64,000 nt of DNA from Inquilinus ginsengisoli_B (lineage in GTDB: Bacteria; Pseudomonadota; Alphaproteobacteria; DSM-16000; Inquilinaceae), in contig NZ_JBNDJK010000001.1 of NCBI RefSeq assembly GCF_050434925.1, positions 868,001-932,000 of the forward strand, in the 5' to 3' direction. The notes beneath the pieces are model-generated. The model saw nothing but the letters and a program-made list of their open reading frames with translations. It ran no database searches and was not told the origin of the DNA. The position numbers and the translations under genes were made by a program. Shown here piece after piece: positions 53,477 through 63,170 of this stretch (position 1 is its first letter; each line of letters starts with the position of its first letter).

Positions 53477-54394
53477 ATGAACGATGCCGCCCGACCCATC
53501 GCGGCCATGCCGGCGGGGGTTGCCTCCCCCGCCGTCCACGCCATCTTCGACCCGCGGACCGGCAGCGTGCAGTACATCGTCGCCGACCCTGGAACCGGCG
53601 ACTGCGCGATCATCGACCCGGTGCTGGACTTCGACCTGAAATCCGGCACCGTCTCCACCCGCAATGCCGACCTGATCCTCGACCATGTCGCGCGGTCCGG
53701 GCTGCGGGTCGCCTGGATCCTCGACACCCATCCGCACGCCGACCACTTCTCCGCCGCCGCTTATCTCAAAGAGAAGACCGGCGCGCCGACGGCGATCGGC
53801 GAGAAGGTCGCCGGCGTCCAGGCGCTGTGGCAGGAGATCTACAACCTGCCGGACCAGCCGACCGACGGGACGGGCTGGGACCGGCTGTTCCGCGACGGCG
53901 ACCGCTTTCAGATCGGGTCGTTGCAGGCCCGGGTGATGTTCTGCCCCGGCCACACCATGGCCTCGATCACCTATCTCGTCGGCGACGCCGCCTTCATCCA
54001 CGACACCCTGTTCATGCCCGATGGTGGCACGGCGCGGGCCGATTTCCCCGGCGCTGACGCCCGCCAGCTCTGGGCCTCGATCCAGCGCATCCTGGCCCTG
54101 CCGGACGACACGCGCCTGTTCACCGGCCACGACTACCAGCCGGACGGGCGCGAGCCGCGCTGGCAGAGCACCGTCGCCGACCAGAAGGAGCGCAACATCC
54201 ATGTCGCCGCGGTGTCGGAGGCCGAGTTCGTGGCGCTGCGCCAGGACCGCGACCGGACGCTGCCGCTGCCGGCGCTGATGCTGGCGGCGCTGCAGGTGAA
54301 CATCCGCGGCGGCAGGCTGCCGGAGCCCGAGGCGAACGGCCGGCGCTACCTGAAGATCCCGCTCGACGCCTTCCCCGGCGCGCCGCAGGGGTGA
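53477..54394 (+). CDS. MBL-fold metallo-hydrolase (persulfide-dioxygenase/Blh-like)
   Basis: 305 residues. THPHADHFSAA (about 85-95) is the H-x-H-x-D-H metal site; CPGHTMASITYLVGD (about 157) and FTGHDYQPDGREPRW (about 214) complete it. The N-terminal FDPRTGSVQYIVADPGTGDCAIIDPVLDF and the long insert match ETHE1/Blh-type proteins, which oxidise glutathione persulfide or relate to biofilm and sulfide control. Co-transcribed with a peroxiredoxin, which supports a thiol-redox role. Confidence 0.85.
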   Translation: MNDAARPIAAMPAGVASPAVHAIFDPRTGSVQYIVADPGTGDCAIIDPVLDFDLKSGTVSTRNADLILDHVARSGLRVAWILDTHPHADHFSAAAYLKEKTGAPTAIGEKVAGVQALWQEIYNLPDQPTDGTGWDRLFRDGDRFQIGSLQARVMFCPGHTMASITYLVGDAAFIHDTLFMPDGGTARADFPGADARQLWASIQRILALPDDTRLFTGHDYQPDGREPRWQSTVADQKERNIHVAAVSEAEFVALRQDRDRTLPLPALMLAALQVNIRGGRLPEPEANGRRYLKIPLDAFPGAPQG

Positions 54395-54497
54395 CCCCCG
54401 CGGGGCGTTTGCAGCGGTCCTGCCGCGGTCCGGCCTTGATCTCGGGGCACTTTGCCGCGACGTTCACCGACTGATTCGGAAATCGCGGAGAGGGCCC

Positions 54498-55757
54498 ATG
54501 TCGATGACCACGCGGATGGCGGTGCTGGCCGGGGTGGCGCTGCTGGCGGCCTGCCAGAGCTCGGGCCAGGGCCAGCCGGTGGTGCCGACCCCGACGCCCG
54601 GCGCCTCGGCGACCTTCCCGGCCCAGTCCGAGGCGCAGGGCTTCCAGCAATGGGTGGCGGCGTTCCGGGCCGAAGCCGCGGCGCGCGGCATCAGCGAGGC
54701 GACGCTGGCCACCGCCTTCGACACCGTGCAGTTCCTGCCCAAGGTGATCGATTCCGACCAGTCGCAATCGGAGTTCACCAAGGCGATCTGGACCTATCTC
54801 GACAGCGCCGTCTCGCCCGACCGCATCCGCAACGGCCAGGCGATGCTGGCGCAGTGGGGGTCGACCGCCAACGCGTCGGAGCAGCGCTACGGCGTGCCGA
54901 AGGAGATCGTCACCGCGATCTGGGGCATCGAGAGCAATTACGGCCAGAACTTCGGCTCGACCGAGGTGATCGACGCCCTGGCCACGCTCGGCTATGAAGG
55001 CCGCCGCCAGGACTTCTTCAAGGAACAGCTGTTCGCCGCGCTGCAGATCCTGCAGCAGGGCGACATCAGCCGTGACCGCATGCTCGGCTCCTGGGCCGGC
55101 GCCATGGGCAACACCCAGTTCCTGCCCACGGTGTTCCTGAGCTCCGCCGTCGACGCCGATGGCGACGGCCGCCGCGATATCTGGGGCAGCATCCCCGACG
55201 TCATGGCCTCGACCGCCAACTACCTGGCCCAGTCGGGCTGGCAGCGCGGCCAGCCCTGGGGCGTCGAGGTCACCCTGCCGCCCGGCTTCGACTATTCGGT
55301 GGCGGAGCTGAGCACCAAACGCCCGGTGGCGCAGTGGGTGGCGCTGGGGGTGAAGCCGGTCTCCGGCCGCAGCCTGCCGGCGCTGGGCGACAGCTCGGTG
55401 ATCACCCCGGCCGGCGCCCGCGGCCCGGCCTTCCTGGTCGGCCCGAACTTCAGCGTCATCATGAAGTACAACAACTCGACCAATTACGCGCTGGCGGTCG
55501 CCACGCTGTCCGACCGGCTGGCCGGCGGCGGCCCGATCGTCGGGTCCTGGCCACGAGACGAGCAGCCGCTGTCGCGCAGCGAAGTGCTGGAGCTGCAGTC
55601 GCTGCTGACGGCCAGGGGCTTTTCCATCGGCGGCGCGCCGGACGGGCTGATCGGGCCGGCGACGCGCGGCGCGATCCGGGCCTGGCAGACCTCCAAGGGA
55701 CTGGTCCCGGACGGCTTCGCGACAACGACCCTGCTGCAGGCGGTGCGGGCGGGGTAG
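54498..55757 (+). CDS. Lytic murein transglycosylase (MltB family) with peptidoglycan-binding domain
   Basis: 419 residues with GGAGAGG upstream. Lipoprotein signal ending LLAAC (Cys19). Pro-rich linker, SLT_2/MltB catalytic domain (about 45-340) with WGIESNYGQNFG containing the catalytic Glu (about 145) and AGAMGNTQFLP. PG_binding_1 repeat at about 352-415 (SRSEVLELQSLLTARGF, GLIGPATRGAIRAWQ). Cleaves glycan strands at the outer membrane. Confidence 0.92.
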   Translation: MSMTTRMAVLAGVALLAACQSSGQGQPVVPTPTPGASATFPAQSEAQGFQQWVAAFRAEAAARGISEATLATAFDTVQFLPKVIDSDQSQSEFTKAIWTYLDSAVSPDRIRNGQAMLAQWGSTANASEQRYGVPKEIVTAIWGIESNYGQNFGSTEVIDALATLGYEGRRQDFFKEQLFAALQILQQGDISRDRMLGSWAGAMGNTQFLPTVFLSSAVDADGDGRRDIWGSIPDVMASTANYLAQSGWQRGQPWGVEVTLPPGFDYSVAELSTKRPVAQWVALGVKPVSGRSLPALGDSSVITPAGARGPAFLVGPNFSVIMKYNNSTNYALAVATLSDRLAGGGPIVGSWPRDEQPLSRSEVLELQSLLTARGFSIGGAPDGLIGPATRGAIRAWQTSKGLVPDGFATTTLLQAVRAG

Positions 55758-55758
55758 A

Positions 55759-56649
55759 TCACATCGCCCCGGCCAGCGCCGTCATCCGCGCCACCGGCGC
55801 GGCGACGGCCGACCGGACGCCGCCGGTGCGGGTCAGCAGATGGTAGGTGAGGGGGCTCGGCACCTCATGCTCGCCCAGCCGCACCAGGCCGCCCGCCCGG
55901 ATCGCGCGGTCGGAAAAGGGCGCCCGGGCCAGGGCGATGCCGAGCCCGGCCTCCGCCGCCGCCAGGACCAGCGTGTAGTCCTCGAAACGCCGGTCCTGCG
56001 GCCGCGGCTTCAGCGCGACGCCATGGGCGGCGAACCAGGCGCGCCAGCCGGTCGCGTCGGAATCATGCAGCAGCGGCGCCCGCAGCAGCCCGTCCGGCGA
56101 GAGGCCGAGCCGCCGCGCCAGATCGGGATGTGCCACCGGATATAGCCGCTCCGGCAGTAGCCGGACGGCCTGGAGTCCGGGCCAGCTGCCGGCACCGTAG
56201 CGCACCGCAAAATCGACCTCGCCGCCTTCGACATCGGCGTTGCGGCCCTCGACCGCAACCTCGATCCTGAGCGCCGGGTCGCCCTGCTCCAGCGCCGCCA
56301 GCCGCTCGAACAGCCACAGTTTGGCGAAGCCCGGCACCACGCTGATCCGCACCACCTCCGGCCCGCGCCGGCGGCGCCATCGCACCGCGGCCTCGTCGAT
56401 CAGCCGGAATGCCGCCTCGACCCGCGACACGAAGCGCTGCCCGTCCGGCGTCAGCCGCACGCCGCGGCCATGGCGTTCGAACAGGGCGGTGCCGAGCCAG
56501 GCCTCGACCGCGGCGACGCGCCGGCTGACCGCGCCATGGGTCAGGCCCAGCGCCTCGGCGGCGGCGCTGAAGGACTCATGCCGGGCGGCGACGCAGATCG
56601 TGTCGAGGCTGTCGAGCGGCGGCCGGCCCGGTGTCGCGCTGTGATCCAT
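55759..56649 (-). CDS. LysR-family transcriptional regulator
   Basis: 296 residues from ATG 56649. HTH SLDTICVAARHESFSAAAEALGLTHGAVSRRVAAVE (region about 14-49); effector domain about 90-290 with RFEDYTLVLAAAEAGLGIALA, as in GcvA-like members. Divergent from the EamA transporter gene with only 85 bases between, so it probably controls that exporter. Confidence 0.88.
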   Translation of the reverse strand: MDHSATPGRPPLDSLDTICVAARHESFSAAAEALGLTHGAVSRRVAAVEAWLGTALFERHGRGVRLTPDGQRFVSRVEAAFRLIDEAAVRWRRRRGPEVVRISVVPGFAKLWLFERLAALEQGDPALRIEVAVEGRNADVEGGEVDFAVRYGAGSWPGLQAVRLLPERLYPVAHPDLARRLGLSPDGLLRAPLLHDSDATGWRAWFAAHGVALKPRPQDRRFEDYTLVLAAAEAGLGIALARAPFSDRAIRAGGLVRLGEHEVPSPLTYHLLTRTGGVRSAVAAPVARMTALAGAM

Positions 56650-56734
56650 GCACACAGCTCACGCTCGATCGGTGCCGTATGTCAACAGCACGGCCGGTGC
56701 CAGAACGGAAGCCCGCTTCATACGAGGTGCATCC

Positions 56735-57655
56735 GTGTCCAGCCGCGCCCGCCTTGCCTATACCGCCGTGGCCGTCACCATCCTGTCCTGGGCCTCGGCC
56801 TTCCCGGCGATCCGCCTGGCGCTGCGCGAGCTGCTGCCGGTGCCGCTGGCCGCCGCCCGCTTCGCCGTGGCGGCCCTGCTGGTGCTGGCGTGGCTGGCCT
56901 GGCGCCGGCCGCCGCGGCCGGCCCTGCCCGACCTGCTGCGCTTTGCCCTGTGCGGGCTGGTCGGCATCGCCGCCTACAACATCCTGCTGAACACCGGGCA
57001 GCGCAGCGTCGCGGCCGGCGCCGCCAGCTTCATCGTCAACACCGCGCCGATCCTGACCGCGCTCTTGGCCCGGCTGGTGCTGGGCGAGCGCTTCGGCGCC
57101 CGCGGCTGGGCCGGCACGCTGGTCAGCTTCGCCGGCATCGCCCTGATTGCCGCGGCCCAGCCCGGCGGCCTGGCCTTCGGCGCCGGCGCCAGCCTGATAC
57201 TGGGCTCGGCGCTGTGCATGGCCTGCTACGTCGTGCTGCAGAAGCCCTTGGTGGCCCGGCACGGCGCCCTGGCCAGCACCGCCTGGACGCTGCTGGCCGG
57301 CGCGCTGTGGCTGTCGCCCTGGCTGCCGGAGGCGGCCGGCGAGATGCCCGGTGCCGGCACCACGACGATCGCCACGGTGATCGGCCTCGGCGTGCTGCCG
57401 GCCGCCATCGGCTACGCCACCTGGACCTATGCTCTCGGCCATTTCGGCGCGGCGCGGGCGACCAACTTCCTCTACCTCGTGCCGCCGGTCGCGACCGCGA
57501 TCGCCATGCCGCTGCTGGGCGAGGCGCCGGGACCGCAGACGCTGCTGGGTGGCGCGATCGCCATCATGGGGGTGGTCCTGGTCAACACCCGCGGACGCGG
57601 GACGCCGCGGGCGTCGGCCTCCGCCGAGCCCGCGACACCGCGCCTGCCGTCCTGA
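56735..57655 (+). CDS. EamA/DMT-family transporter
   Basis: 306 residues from GTG 56735 with GAGG upstream. Ten TM segments in two EamA repeats (about 8-135 and 150-290); IVNTAPILTALLARLVLGER and LYLVPPVATAIAMPLLGE are the conserved ends of the repeats. Such RhaT/YdcZ-like proteins export amino acids or metabolites. Substrate unknown. Confidence 0.88.
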   Translation: MSSRARLAYTAVAVTILSWASAFPAIRLALRELLPVPLAAARFAVAALLVLAWLAWRRPPRPALPDLLRFALCGLVGIAAYNILLNTGQRSVAAGAASFIVNTAPILTALLARLVLGERFGARGWAGTLVSFAGIALIAAAQPGGLAFGAGASLILGSALCMACYVVLQKPLVARHGALASTAWTLLAGALWLSPWLPEAAGEMPGAGTTTIATVIGLGVLPAAIGYATWTYALGHFGAARATNFLYLVPPVATAIAMPLLGEAPGPQTLLGGAIAIMGVVLVNTRGRGTPRASASAEPATPRLPS

Positions 57656-57656
57656 C

Positions 57657-59618
57657 TCAGAGCAGCCCGAGCTTGTCCCGCGGCGGGCCGGGGAAGTCGG
57701 CGAAGGCCGGGGCGCCATCGGGCGTGCCCAGCAGCTCGCGCACCGCCCTTGTGGCTTGGTCGATCGCCGAGTGGACATAGGCGTAGGCGCCGGAATCGGC
57801 GTTGGCGATCGCGACCCGGCCCCAGGGCTTGCGCGCCGCCACGATCGGCAGCGGGCCGTCCGGCCAGAAGCTGTCCCAGGGCCGCATGTATTCGTAGGCA
57901 TAGCCATGCGACCAGCGGTTCGCGGTGATCGCCTCGATGTCGCGCGCCGGGTCGAAGCCGCCGCCCGACAGGGCCCGGCCCAGCAGGTCGCGGATCTCGC
58001 GCTCCATCGTCTCGAAGGTCAGCTGAGTCAGCTGCAGGCGCCCGGACAGGGACTGCTCGCGCGACGACAGCCCCGGCTGCAGCGGCACCTTGCTGAGATG
58101 CAGCAGCACCGGGTCCTCCGGCTTGTCGGCGAAGCTGTAGCCGCCCATGCTGACCGGGTAGTCGATCTCCGCGCCCGACCAGAAATGGCCCGGCGACTCG
58201 AAGCCCTCGATGCCGAGCTTGGCGAAGGCGCTCCAGTTGCGGATCAGCACATTGGTGTAGATCAGCGGCACCTTCTGCTGGTCCTGCAGCGCCGTCACCT
58301 GCCCCTCGGCCAGCTCGTCGGTCAGGAACGGGATCACTCGGTGCCAGCAGGCCAGCACCACATGGCCGGCCTGAACCGTGCGCAGCTTGCCAGCCTGAAC
58401 ATAGGCCACGTCGACCGCCTTGGCCGAGGCCGGGTCTCCCTGGTGCTTCACCCGCACCACGGTCGAGCCCAGCCGGATCCGCACCGGCTGGCCATCGACA
58501 TCCAGCTTGCCGTAATCGGCCTGGGCGAGGACCAGGTCCTCCATGGTGCTGCCGGGGATGGCAGCCGGGATCAGCGACCGCACCAGCGCCCGGGCGATTC
58601 CGGCATTGCCGTCGGGGAAGTGGTAGATGTACTCGTCCGGGTCGGTGCGGGCCAGGCGGCCGCTGGGGCTCATGGTCGGGTAGACCTCGTCGCCCAGATC
58701 CATGCCGTCGAAGCCGGGATTGCCGTTGGCCCAGGCGTCGATGCAGGTGACGGCGTCGATGCCGGCGCCGAAATAGGCCTCGGTCGAGCTCTGGAAATAC
58801 GCGACCAGCTGCGGGTCGGCCTTCACCAGCTCGGTCAGGAACTGCGCGTAGGTGGTCTTCGACAGCCGCTCCAGCTTCTCCGACCGCGACAGGCCGGGCA
58901 GGTAGTCGGCCGGCTCATCGATCAGGGCGATCAGGTCCTGCTTCGCCTTGTCGGTCAGCGGCGACTGCGGCACCCAGTCGGCGGCGGCCTCGGCCTCCTT
59001 CACCAGCGCGTCGGCGCCGAACACCTCCTTCGGGAAGAACACGGCACGGCCGAGGCCGCGCGTTTCGGCCCAGCCCTGGTCGTAATACTGCTCGAACCGC
59101 TTCGGCTCGACCCCGATATCGGCCAGCAGCGCATTCACCGCCGGGCTGAAATAGCTCGGCGTCTGCAGCGACTGCGACCCGCCATAGCCGAGGATCATGC
59201 GGCCGCCGGCGCTGGTGAATTCGTTGCGCTTGGCATGCCCGCCGAAATCATCGTGGTTCTCGAGCACCAGGATGCGGGCGCCCGCCCCCGCCTGCTTGCG
59301 GTACTGCACCGCCGCGGCGAGGCCGGAGATGCCGCCGCCCACCACCACCAGGTCATAGCGCTCGCCGGTCGCCGCCGGCGCCCCCGCCTTGTCCCAGAAG
59401 GTGCCGTCGCGCACCGAATGCATGACGTTGTAGGAGCCTTCGTGATGGCCGCGCAGGCCGGTCAGCTTCGGCGGATAGGCGGCGGCCGGCCCGGCGGCGA
59501 AGGCGCTGCGGGTCAGCGGCCCGCCCAGCGCGGCCGCACCCACCGTCAGGGCGACACCGTCGAGAAAATCTCGCCGGCTGATCGGCCGGCCCATTCCCAG
59601 ATCGCGATCGGATGACAT
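57657..59618 (-). CDS. Tat-exported FAD-dependent oxidoreductase, spermidine dehydrogenase-like
   Basis: 653 residues; GGGAGGGGG lies just ahead of ATG 59618. Twin-arginine signal SRRDFLDGVALTVGAAALGG (about 14-33). After YPPKLTGLRGHHEGSYNVMHSVRDG comes the FAD-binding YDLVVVGGGISGLAAAVQYR (about 88-107) and a second nucleotide-contact motif VLENHDDFGGHAKRNEF. This N-terminal block is typical of SpdH-type spermidine dehydrogenases, but substrate is not proven. Likely folds in the cytoplasm with FAD and moves to the periplasm. Confidence 0.78.
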   Translation of the reverse strand: MSSDRDLGMGRPISRRDFLDGVALTVGAAALGGPLTRSAFAAGPAAAYPPKLTGLRGHHEGSYNVMHSVRDGTFWDKAGAPAATGERYDLVVVGGGISGLAAAVQYRKQAGAGARILVLENHDDFGGHAKRNEFTSAGGRMILGYGGSQSLQTPSYFSPAVNALLADIGVEPKRFEQYYDQGWAETRGLGRAVFFPKEVFGADALVKEAEAAADWVPQSPLTDKAKQDLIALIDEPADYLPGLSRSEKLERLSKTTYAQFLTELVKADPQLVAYFQSSTEAYFGAGIDAVTCIDAWANGNPGFDGMDLGDEVYPTMSPSGRLARTDPDEYIYHFPDGNAGIARALVRSLIPAAIPGSTMEDLVLAQADYGKLDVDGQPVRIRLGSTVVRVKHQGDPASAKAVDVAYVQAGKLRTVQAGHVVLACWHRVIPFLTDELAEGQVTALQDQQKVPLIYTNVLIRNWSAFAKLGIEGFESPGHFWSGAEIDYPVSMGGYSFADKPEDPVLLHLSKVPLQPGLSSREQSLSGRLQLTQLTFETMEREIRDLLGRALSGGGFDPARDIEAITANRWSHGYAYEYMRPWDSFWPDGPLPIVAARKPWGRVAIANADSGAYAYVHSAIDQATRAVRELLGTPDGAPAFADFPGPPRDKLGLL

Positions 59619-59693
59619 GGCTGTTCCCCCTCCCTGGCTGGAGCCGATTCAGAGGGACCAAGGTGGCGGAATTGCGGTGCGAGGCGCGGCGGC

Positions 59694-61556
59694 TCAGGCC
59701 GTGGGCTTGACCCCGGTCAGCCGGAAGATCTCGACCTCGCCGTTGCGGCCGCGGACGCGGCGCGGGCCCAGGCTCTTCATCTCGAATTCCGGGCCCAGCA
59801 GGGCCGCGGTCTCGGCGCTGATCAGGATCGTCGTCTCCTCGTCGCCCGACAGCACCTTGCCCAGCTGCTCCAGCCGGTTGCCGATGTTCACCGTGTCGCC
59901 GACGATAGTGTAGCTGGTGCGTCCCGGCGCGCCGATGTTGCCGACCACCACCGGGCCGCTGTGCAGCCCGATGCGCAGCTTCAGCCGCGGCCGGCCGGTG
60001 CCGGCGCGGCGGTCGTTCTCGTCCCGCATCACCCCGGCGATGGCCAGTGCGGCGCGGGCGGCCCGCGGCGCATGGTCCTTCAGCTTTTCCGGCGCGCCCC
60101 AGAACGCCATCAGGCAGTCGCCGATGAACTTGTCGATGGTGCCGGATTCGGCCTCGACGCAGCGCCCCAGCATGGCGAAATGCTCGTTCAGATAGGCCGC
60201 GATCCGCGCCGCCGGCAGCCGCTCCGCCGCACCGCTGAAATTGGCGATGTCGGTGAACATCACCGTCATGACGCGCTCGATCGAGACCACGTCCTCGCCG
60301 TCGCCCTTGGTGATCAGGCGGCGGACCAGGCTTTTCGGCACATACGTCTCGAGCCAGCGCAGCCCGACCAGCATGGTGTTGAAGGCCTGGGCGCCTTCGT
60401 TCAGCTCCTTGAACACGCTGCCGGGCAGCGGCCTGAGCTGGCTGAACTCCAGCGTTCCCACCGCCCTCGCCTGATCGGAGAAGGCGCGCACCGGCCGTGC
60501 GATCATGCGGCCGACGAAGACGCCGACGATGATCGCCAGCACCATCACCGCCAGACCGGCCAGGCCGGCGCGGATCACCCGCCAAACCTCGGCGCCGATC
60601 GCGTCGCCCGGCACATGGATGCCGAGGATCAGCTGGGTCGGGCCGAAGCCGTAGATGGTGCGGTACAGGAAGATCTCGTCCTGGTCGCCGATCTCGACCT
60701 CGCGGATCCGCACCCGCGGGTTGCGCACGGTGACCGGCTCGCCCTTGGTCCACAGCGCCGCCAGCAGCTGATCGCCGACCTGGTCGAGCCGCGGCAGCGG
60801 CTCCTCCACCGAGGCCGGCGGCGGGTCGGTGGCCATGCGCGGATGGGCCAGCACCCGGTCCTCGCCATAGAGGATGAAGGGCACCTGCGACGGGTCGCTG
60901 GACACCCGGGCCAGGAACTTCGACAGGTCCTGCACCGTGACCACCGCGAACAGCACGCCGACCAGCTTGCCGTCGCGCCGCACCGGCTGGCGCAGATTCA
61001 TCACCGTCGCGTGCGGCCCGTCCTTCAGATACAGGATCTCGCCCCAATAGGCGTCGACCTTGCCGGCCGCCTCGGCCAGCGCCTCACGGCTCTGCTCGGC
61101 CTCGTTCTGCTCGTCGAACGTGTCGTAGTTGCCGTCCAGCTCATGGGTGACGCCGCGGATGCGCAGATCCTCGGTCAGATAGGCGATCGAGCGCACCTGC
61201 GGCGACGCTGCCAGCGCGCCGGTCAGCATGGTCGAGAACTGGTCCATGTTGCCGGCGTCGAGCCGCCCCCGCTGCAGCAGCAAGGCGAGGCTGCCGAGCT
61301 CGTTCGACACCGGCTCGAGATGCTGGCGCAGCTGCGCCTCGACCGAGGCGACGCCGATCTCGGCCTGGTTGGTCAGGAGGTCGAAGGTGGTGCGCGCCGC
61401 CGTGGTCCAGTAGATCGCCAGCACTGCCGCGACCGCGATCGCCACCAGGCCGCCGATGGCAACTGCGAGCGTCCGGGCCAGGGTGATGGTGCGCCGGCGC
61501 GGCCTGCCGAAACGGGCGGCCGGCGCCGAGGCCTCGGCGGAGAGCGGCAGGGTCAT
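59694..61556 (-). CDS. Membrane-bound class III adenylate/guanylate cyclase with Cache-like sensor
   Basis: 620 residues. TM1 about 27-50, periplasmic Cache-like sensor about 52-325, TM2 about 328-350, HAMP about 352-405, cyclase domain about 425-605. All catalytic features are present: MFTDIANFSG (first metal Asp), TIDKFIGDCLMAFWG (adenine-selecting Lys and second Asp) and YTIVGDTVNIGNRLEQ (transition-state Asn and Arg). It should make cAMP in response to an extracellular ligand. Its ATG overlaps the stop of the HIT gene by 4 bp. Confidence 0.9.
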   Translation of the reverse strand: MTLPLSAEASAPAARFGRPRRRTITLARTLAVAIGGLVAIAVAAVLAIYWTTAARTTFDLLTNQAEIGVASVEAQLRQHLEPVSNELGSLALLLQRGRLDAGNMDQFSTMLTGALAASPQVRSIAYLTEDLRIRGVTHELDGNYDTFDEQNEAEQSREALAEAAGKVDAYWGEILYLKDGPHATVMNLRQPVRRDGKLVGVLFAVVTVQDLSKFLARVSSDPSQVPFILYGEDRVLAHPRMATDPPPASVEEPLPRLDQVGDQLLAALWTKGEPVTVRNPRVRIREVEIGDQDEIFLYRTIYGFGPTQLILGIHVPGDAIGAEVWRVIRAGLAGLAVMVLAIIVGVFVGRMIARPVRAFSDQARAVGTLEFSQLRPLPGSVFKELNEGAQAFNTMLVGLRWLETYVPKSLVRRLITKGDGEDVVSIERVMTVMFTDIANFSGAAERLPAARIAAYLNEHFAMLGRCVEAESGTIDKFIGDCLMAFWGAPEKLKDHAPRAARAALAIAGVMRDENDRRAGTGRPRLKLRIGLHSGPVVVGNIGAPGRTSYTIVGDTVNIGNRLEQLGKVLSGDEETTILISAETAALLGPEFEMKSLGPRRVRGRNGEVEIFRLTGVKPTA

Positions 61557-61924
61557 GGGGCGATGGCGGGATCCAGCATGCGGCCCAGTGGCCGGCCGCC
61601 GAAGATGTGGATGTGCAGGTGCGGCACCTCCTGGTGCCCGTCTTCGCCGATGTTCGACAGGATGCGGTAGCCGGGCGCGGCCAGGCCGAGATCGCGGGCG
61701 ACCCGGCCGACCGCCCGGGTCAGGGCCGCGATCTCGGCGTCGCTGGCGCGCTCCGAGAAATCGTCCATCGAGACATAAGCGCCCTTGGGGATCACCAGCA
61801 CATGCACCGGCGCCTTCGGGCCGATGTCGTGGAAGGCCAGGACATGGTCGTCCTCATAGACCTTCCTGCACGGAAGCTCGCCGCGCAGGATACGGGCGAA
61901 GACGTTGTTCGGATCATAGGCCAT
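61553..61924 (-). CDS. HIT-family nucleotide-binding hydrolase (HinT-like)
   Basis: 123 residues from ATG 61924 with GAGGACG upstream. FARILRGELPCRKVYEDDHVLAFHDI and VPHLHIHIFGGRPLG, which carries the H-x-H-x-H triad (about 104-108), are typical of HinT nucleoside-phosphoramidases. Belongs with the his genes upstream by family synteny, and is translationally coupled to the cyclase here, an unusual downstream partner. Confidence 0.92.
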   Translation of the reverse strand: MAYDPNNVFARILRGELPCRKVYEDDHVLAFHDIGPKAPVHVLVIPKGAYVSMDDFSERASDAEIAALTRAVGRVARDLGLAAPGYRILSNIGEDGHQEVPHLHIHIFGGRPLGRMLDPAIAP

Positions 61925-62064
61925 CGGTCGTCCTCGATCTCGCTGATGATGACACATGCTGCTGAATCGCGGCGAAATTCAGCCGCCAGCCAGCGACAAT
62001 TGTCATGCCGGCGGCGACGTGTTGTCGCGGTCCCGGCCGGCCCTTTCCGCACGGGTGGGCGCCG

Positions 62065-62406
62065 TCACTCCGTCGGCCGCGCCGCCTTCTCCGTGATGCC
62101 GCTGACGCCTTCCCGCGCCTCCAGCACCGCCCAGACCGTCTCCGGCGCCACCCCGGCATCGGCCCACAGCACCAGCAGGTGGTAGAGCAGGTCGGCGCTT
62201 TCGGCGGCGATGGCGTCGGGGTCGCCCCGCATCGCCTCGATCACCGTCTCGACCGCCTCCTCGCCCAGCTTCTGGGCGATCTTCGGCCGGCCGCGGGCGA
62301 ACAGCTTGGCGGTGTAGCTGGAGGCGGGGTCGGCGCCTTGCCGCGACCGGATCACGGCGGCCAGCCGATCCAGCACCCGGGCGTCGACGGACTGCCCCCC
62401 GCTCAT
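62065..62406 (-). CDS. hisE: Phosphoribosyl-ATP pyrophosphatase
   Basis: 113 residues from ATG 62406, overlapping hisF by 4 bp. VLDRLAAVIRSRQGADPASSYTAKLFARG and KLGEEAVETVIEAM (E-E-x-x-E metal motif, about 48-61) and ESADLLYHLLVLW are diagnostic. Second step of histidine synthesis. Confidence 0.95.
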   Translation of the reverse strand: MSGGQSVDARVLDRLAAVIRSRQGADPASSYTAKLFARGRPKIAQKLGEEAVETVIEAMRGDPDAIAAESADLLYHLLVLWADAGVAPETVWAVLEAREGVSGITEKAARPTE

Positions 62407-63167
62407 GCCGCCATCCGCACCGGCAGCCCGGCCGCGGCCAGATGCTGCTTGGCCTGGGCGATCGAATAGGTGCCGAAATGGAAGATCGAGGCGGCGAGCA
62501 GGCCGGTGGCGCCGCCGGACAGCGCCCCGTCGGCGAGATGGTCGAGCGTGCCGACCCCGCCCGAGGCGATGATCGGGATGCCGACCACCTTGCGGATCCG
62601 CTGCAGCAGCCCGATGTCGAAGCCTTCCTTGGTGCCGTCGCGATCCATCGAGGTCACCAGCAGCTCGCCGGCGCCGGCAGCGGCCATCCGGTCGGCCCAG
62701 TCGACCGCGTCGATGCCGGTGCCCTTGCGGCCGCCATGGGTGAAGATCTCCCATTTGCCGTCGGACACCTGCTTGGCGTCGATCGCCACCACCACGCATT
62801 GGCGGCCGAACTTGATCGCCGCTTCGGACACCAGCTCCGGCCGGGCCACGGCGGCGGAGTTGATCGACACCTTGTCGGCCCCGGCCAGCAGCAGCGCCCG
62901 GACGTCGTCGACGCTGCGCACGCCGCCGCCCACGGTCAGCGGCATGAACACCTGTTCGGCCGTGCGGCGGACCACGTCGAACAGCACGCCGCGATTCTCA
63001 TTGGTCGCGGCGATGTCGAGATAGACCAGCTCGTCCGCGCCCTCGCGGTCATAATGCCGGGCCTGCTCCACCGGATCCCCGGCATCGACCAGGTTCTCGA
63101 AGTTGACGCCCTTGACCACCCGGCCGTCCTTGACGTCGAGGCAGGGGATGACCCGGACCTTGAGCAT
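62403..63167 (-). CDS. hisF: Imidazole glycerol phosphate synthase, cyclase subunit
   Basis: 254 residues. RVIPCLDVKDGRVVKGVNF with catalytic Asp11, VGGGVRSVDDV, and MDRDGTKEGFD with Asp about 131. (Beta-alpha)8 barrel joining PRFAR and ammonia to IGP and AICAR. Starts 3 bases after hisA. Confidence 0.97.
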   Translation of the reverse strand: MLKVRVIPCLDVKDGRVVKGVNFENLVDAGDPVEQARHYDREGADELVYLDIAATNENRGVLFDVVRRTAEQVFMPLTVGGGVRSVDDVRALLLAGADKVSINSAAVARPELVSEAAIKFGRQCVVVAIDAKQVSDGKWEIFTHGGRKGTGIDAVDWADRMAAAGAGELLVTSMDRDGTKEGFDIGLLQRIRKVVGIPIIASGGVGTLDHLADGALSGGATGLLAASIFHFGTYSIAQAKQHLAAAGLPVRMAA

Positions 63168-63170
63168 GCC

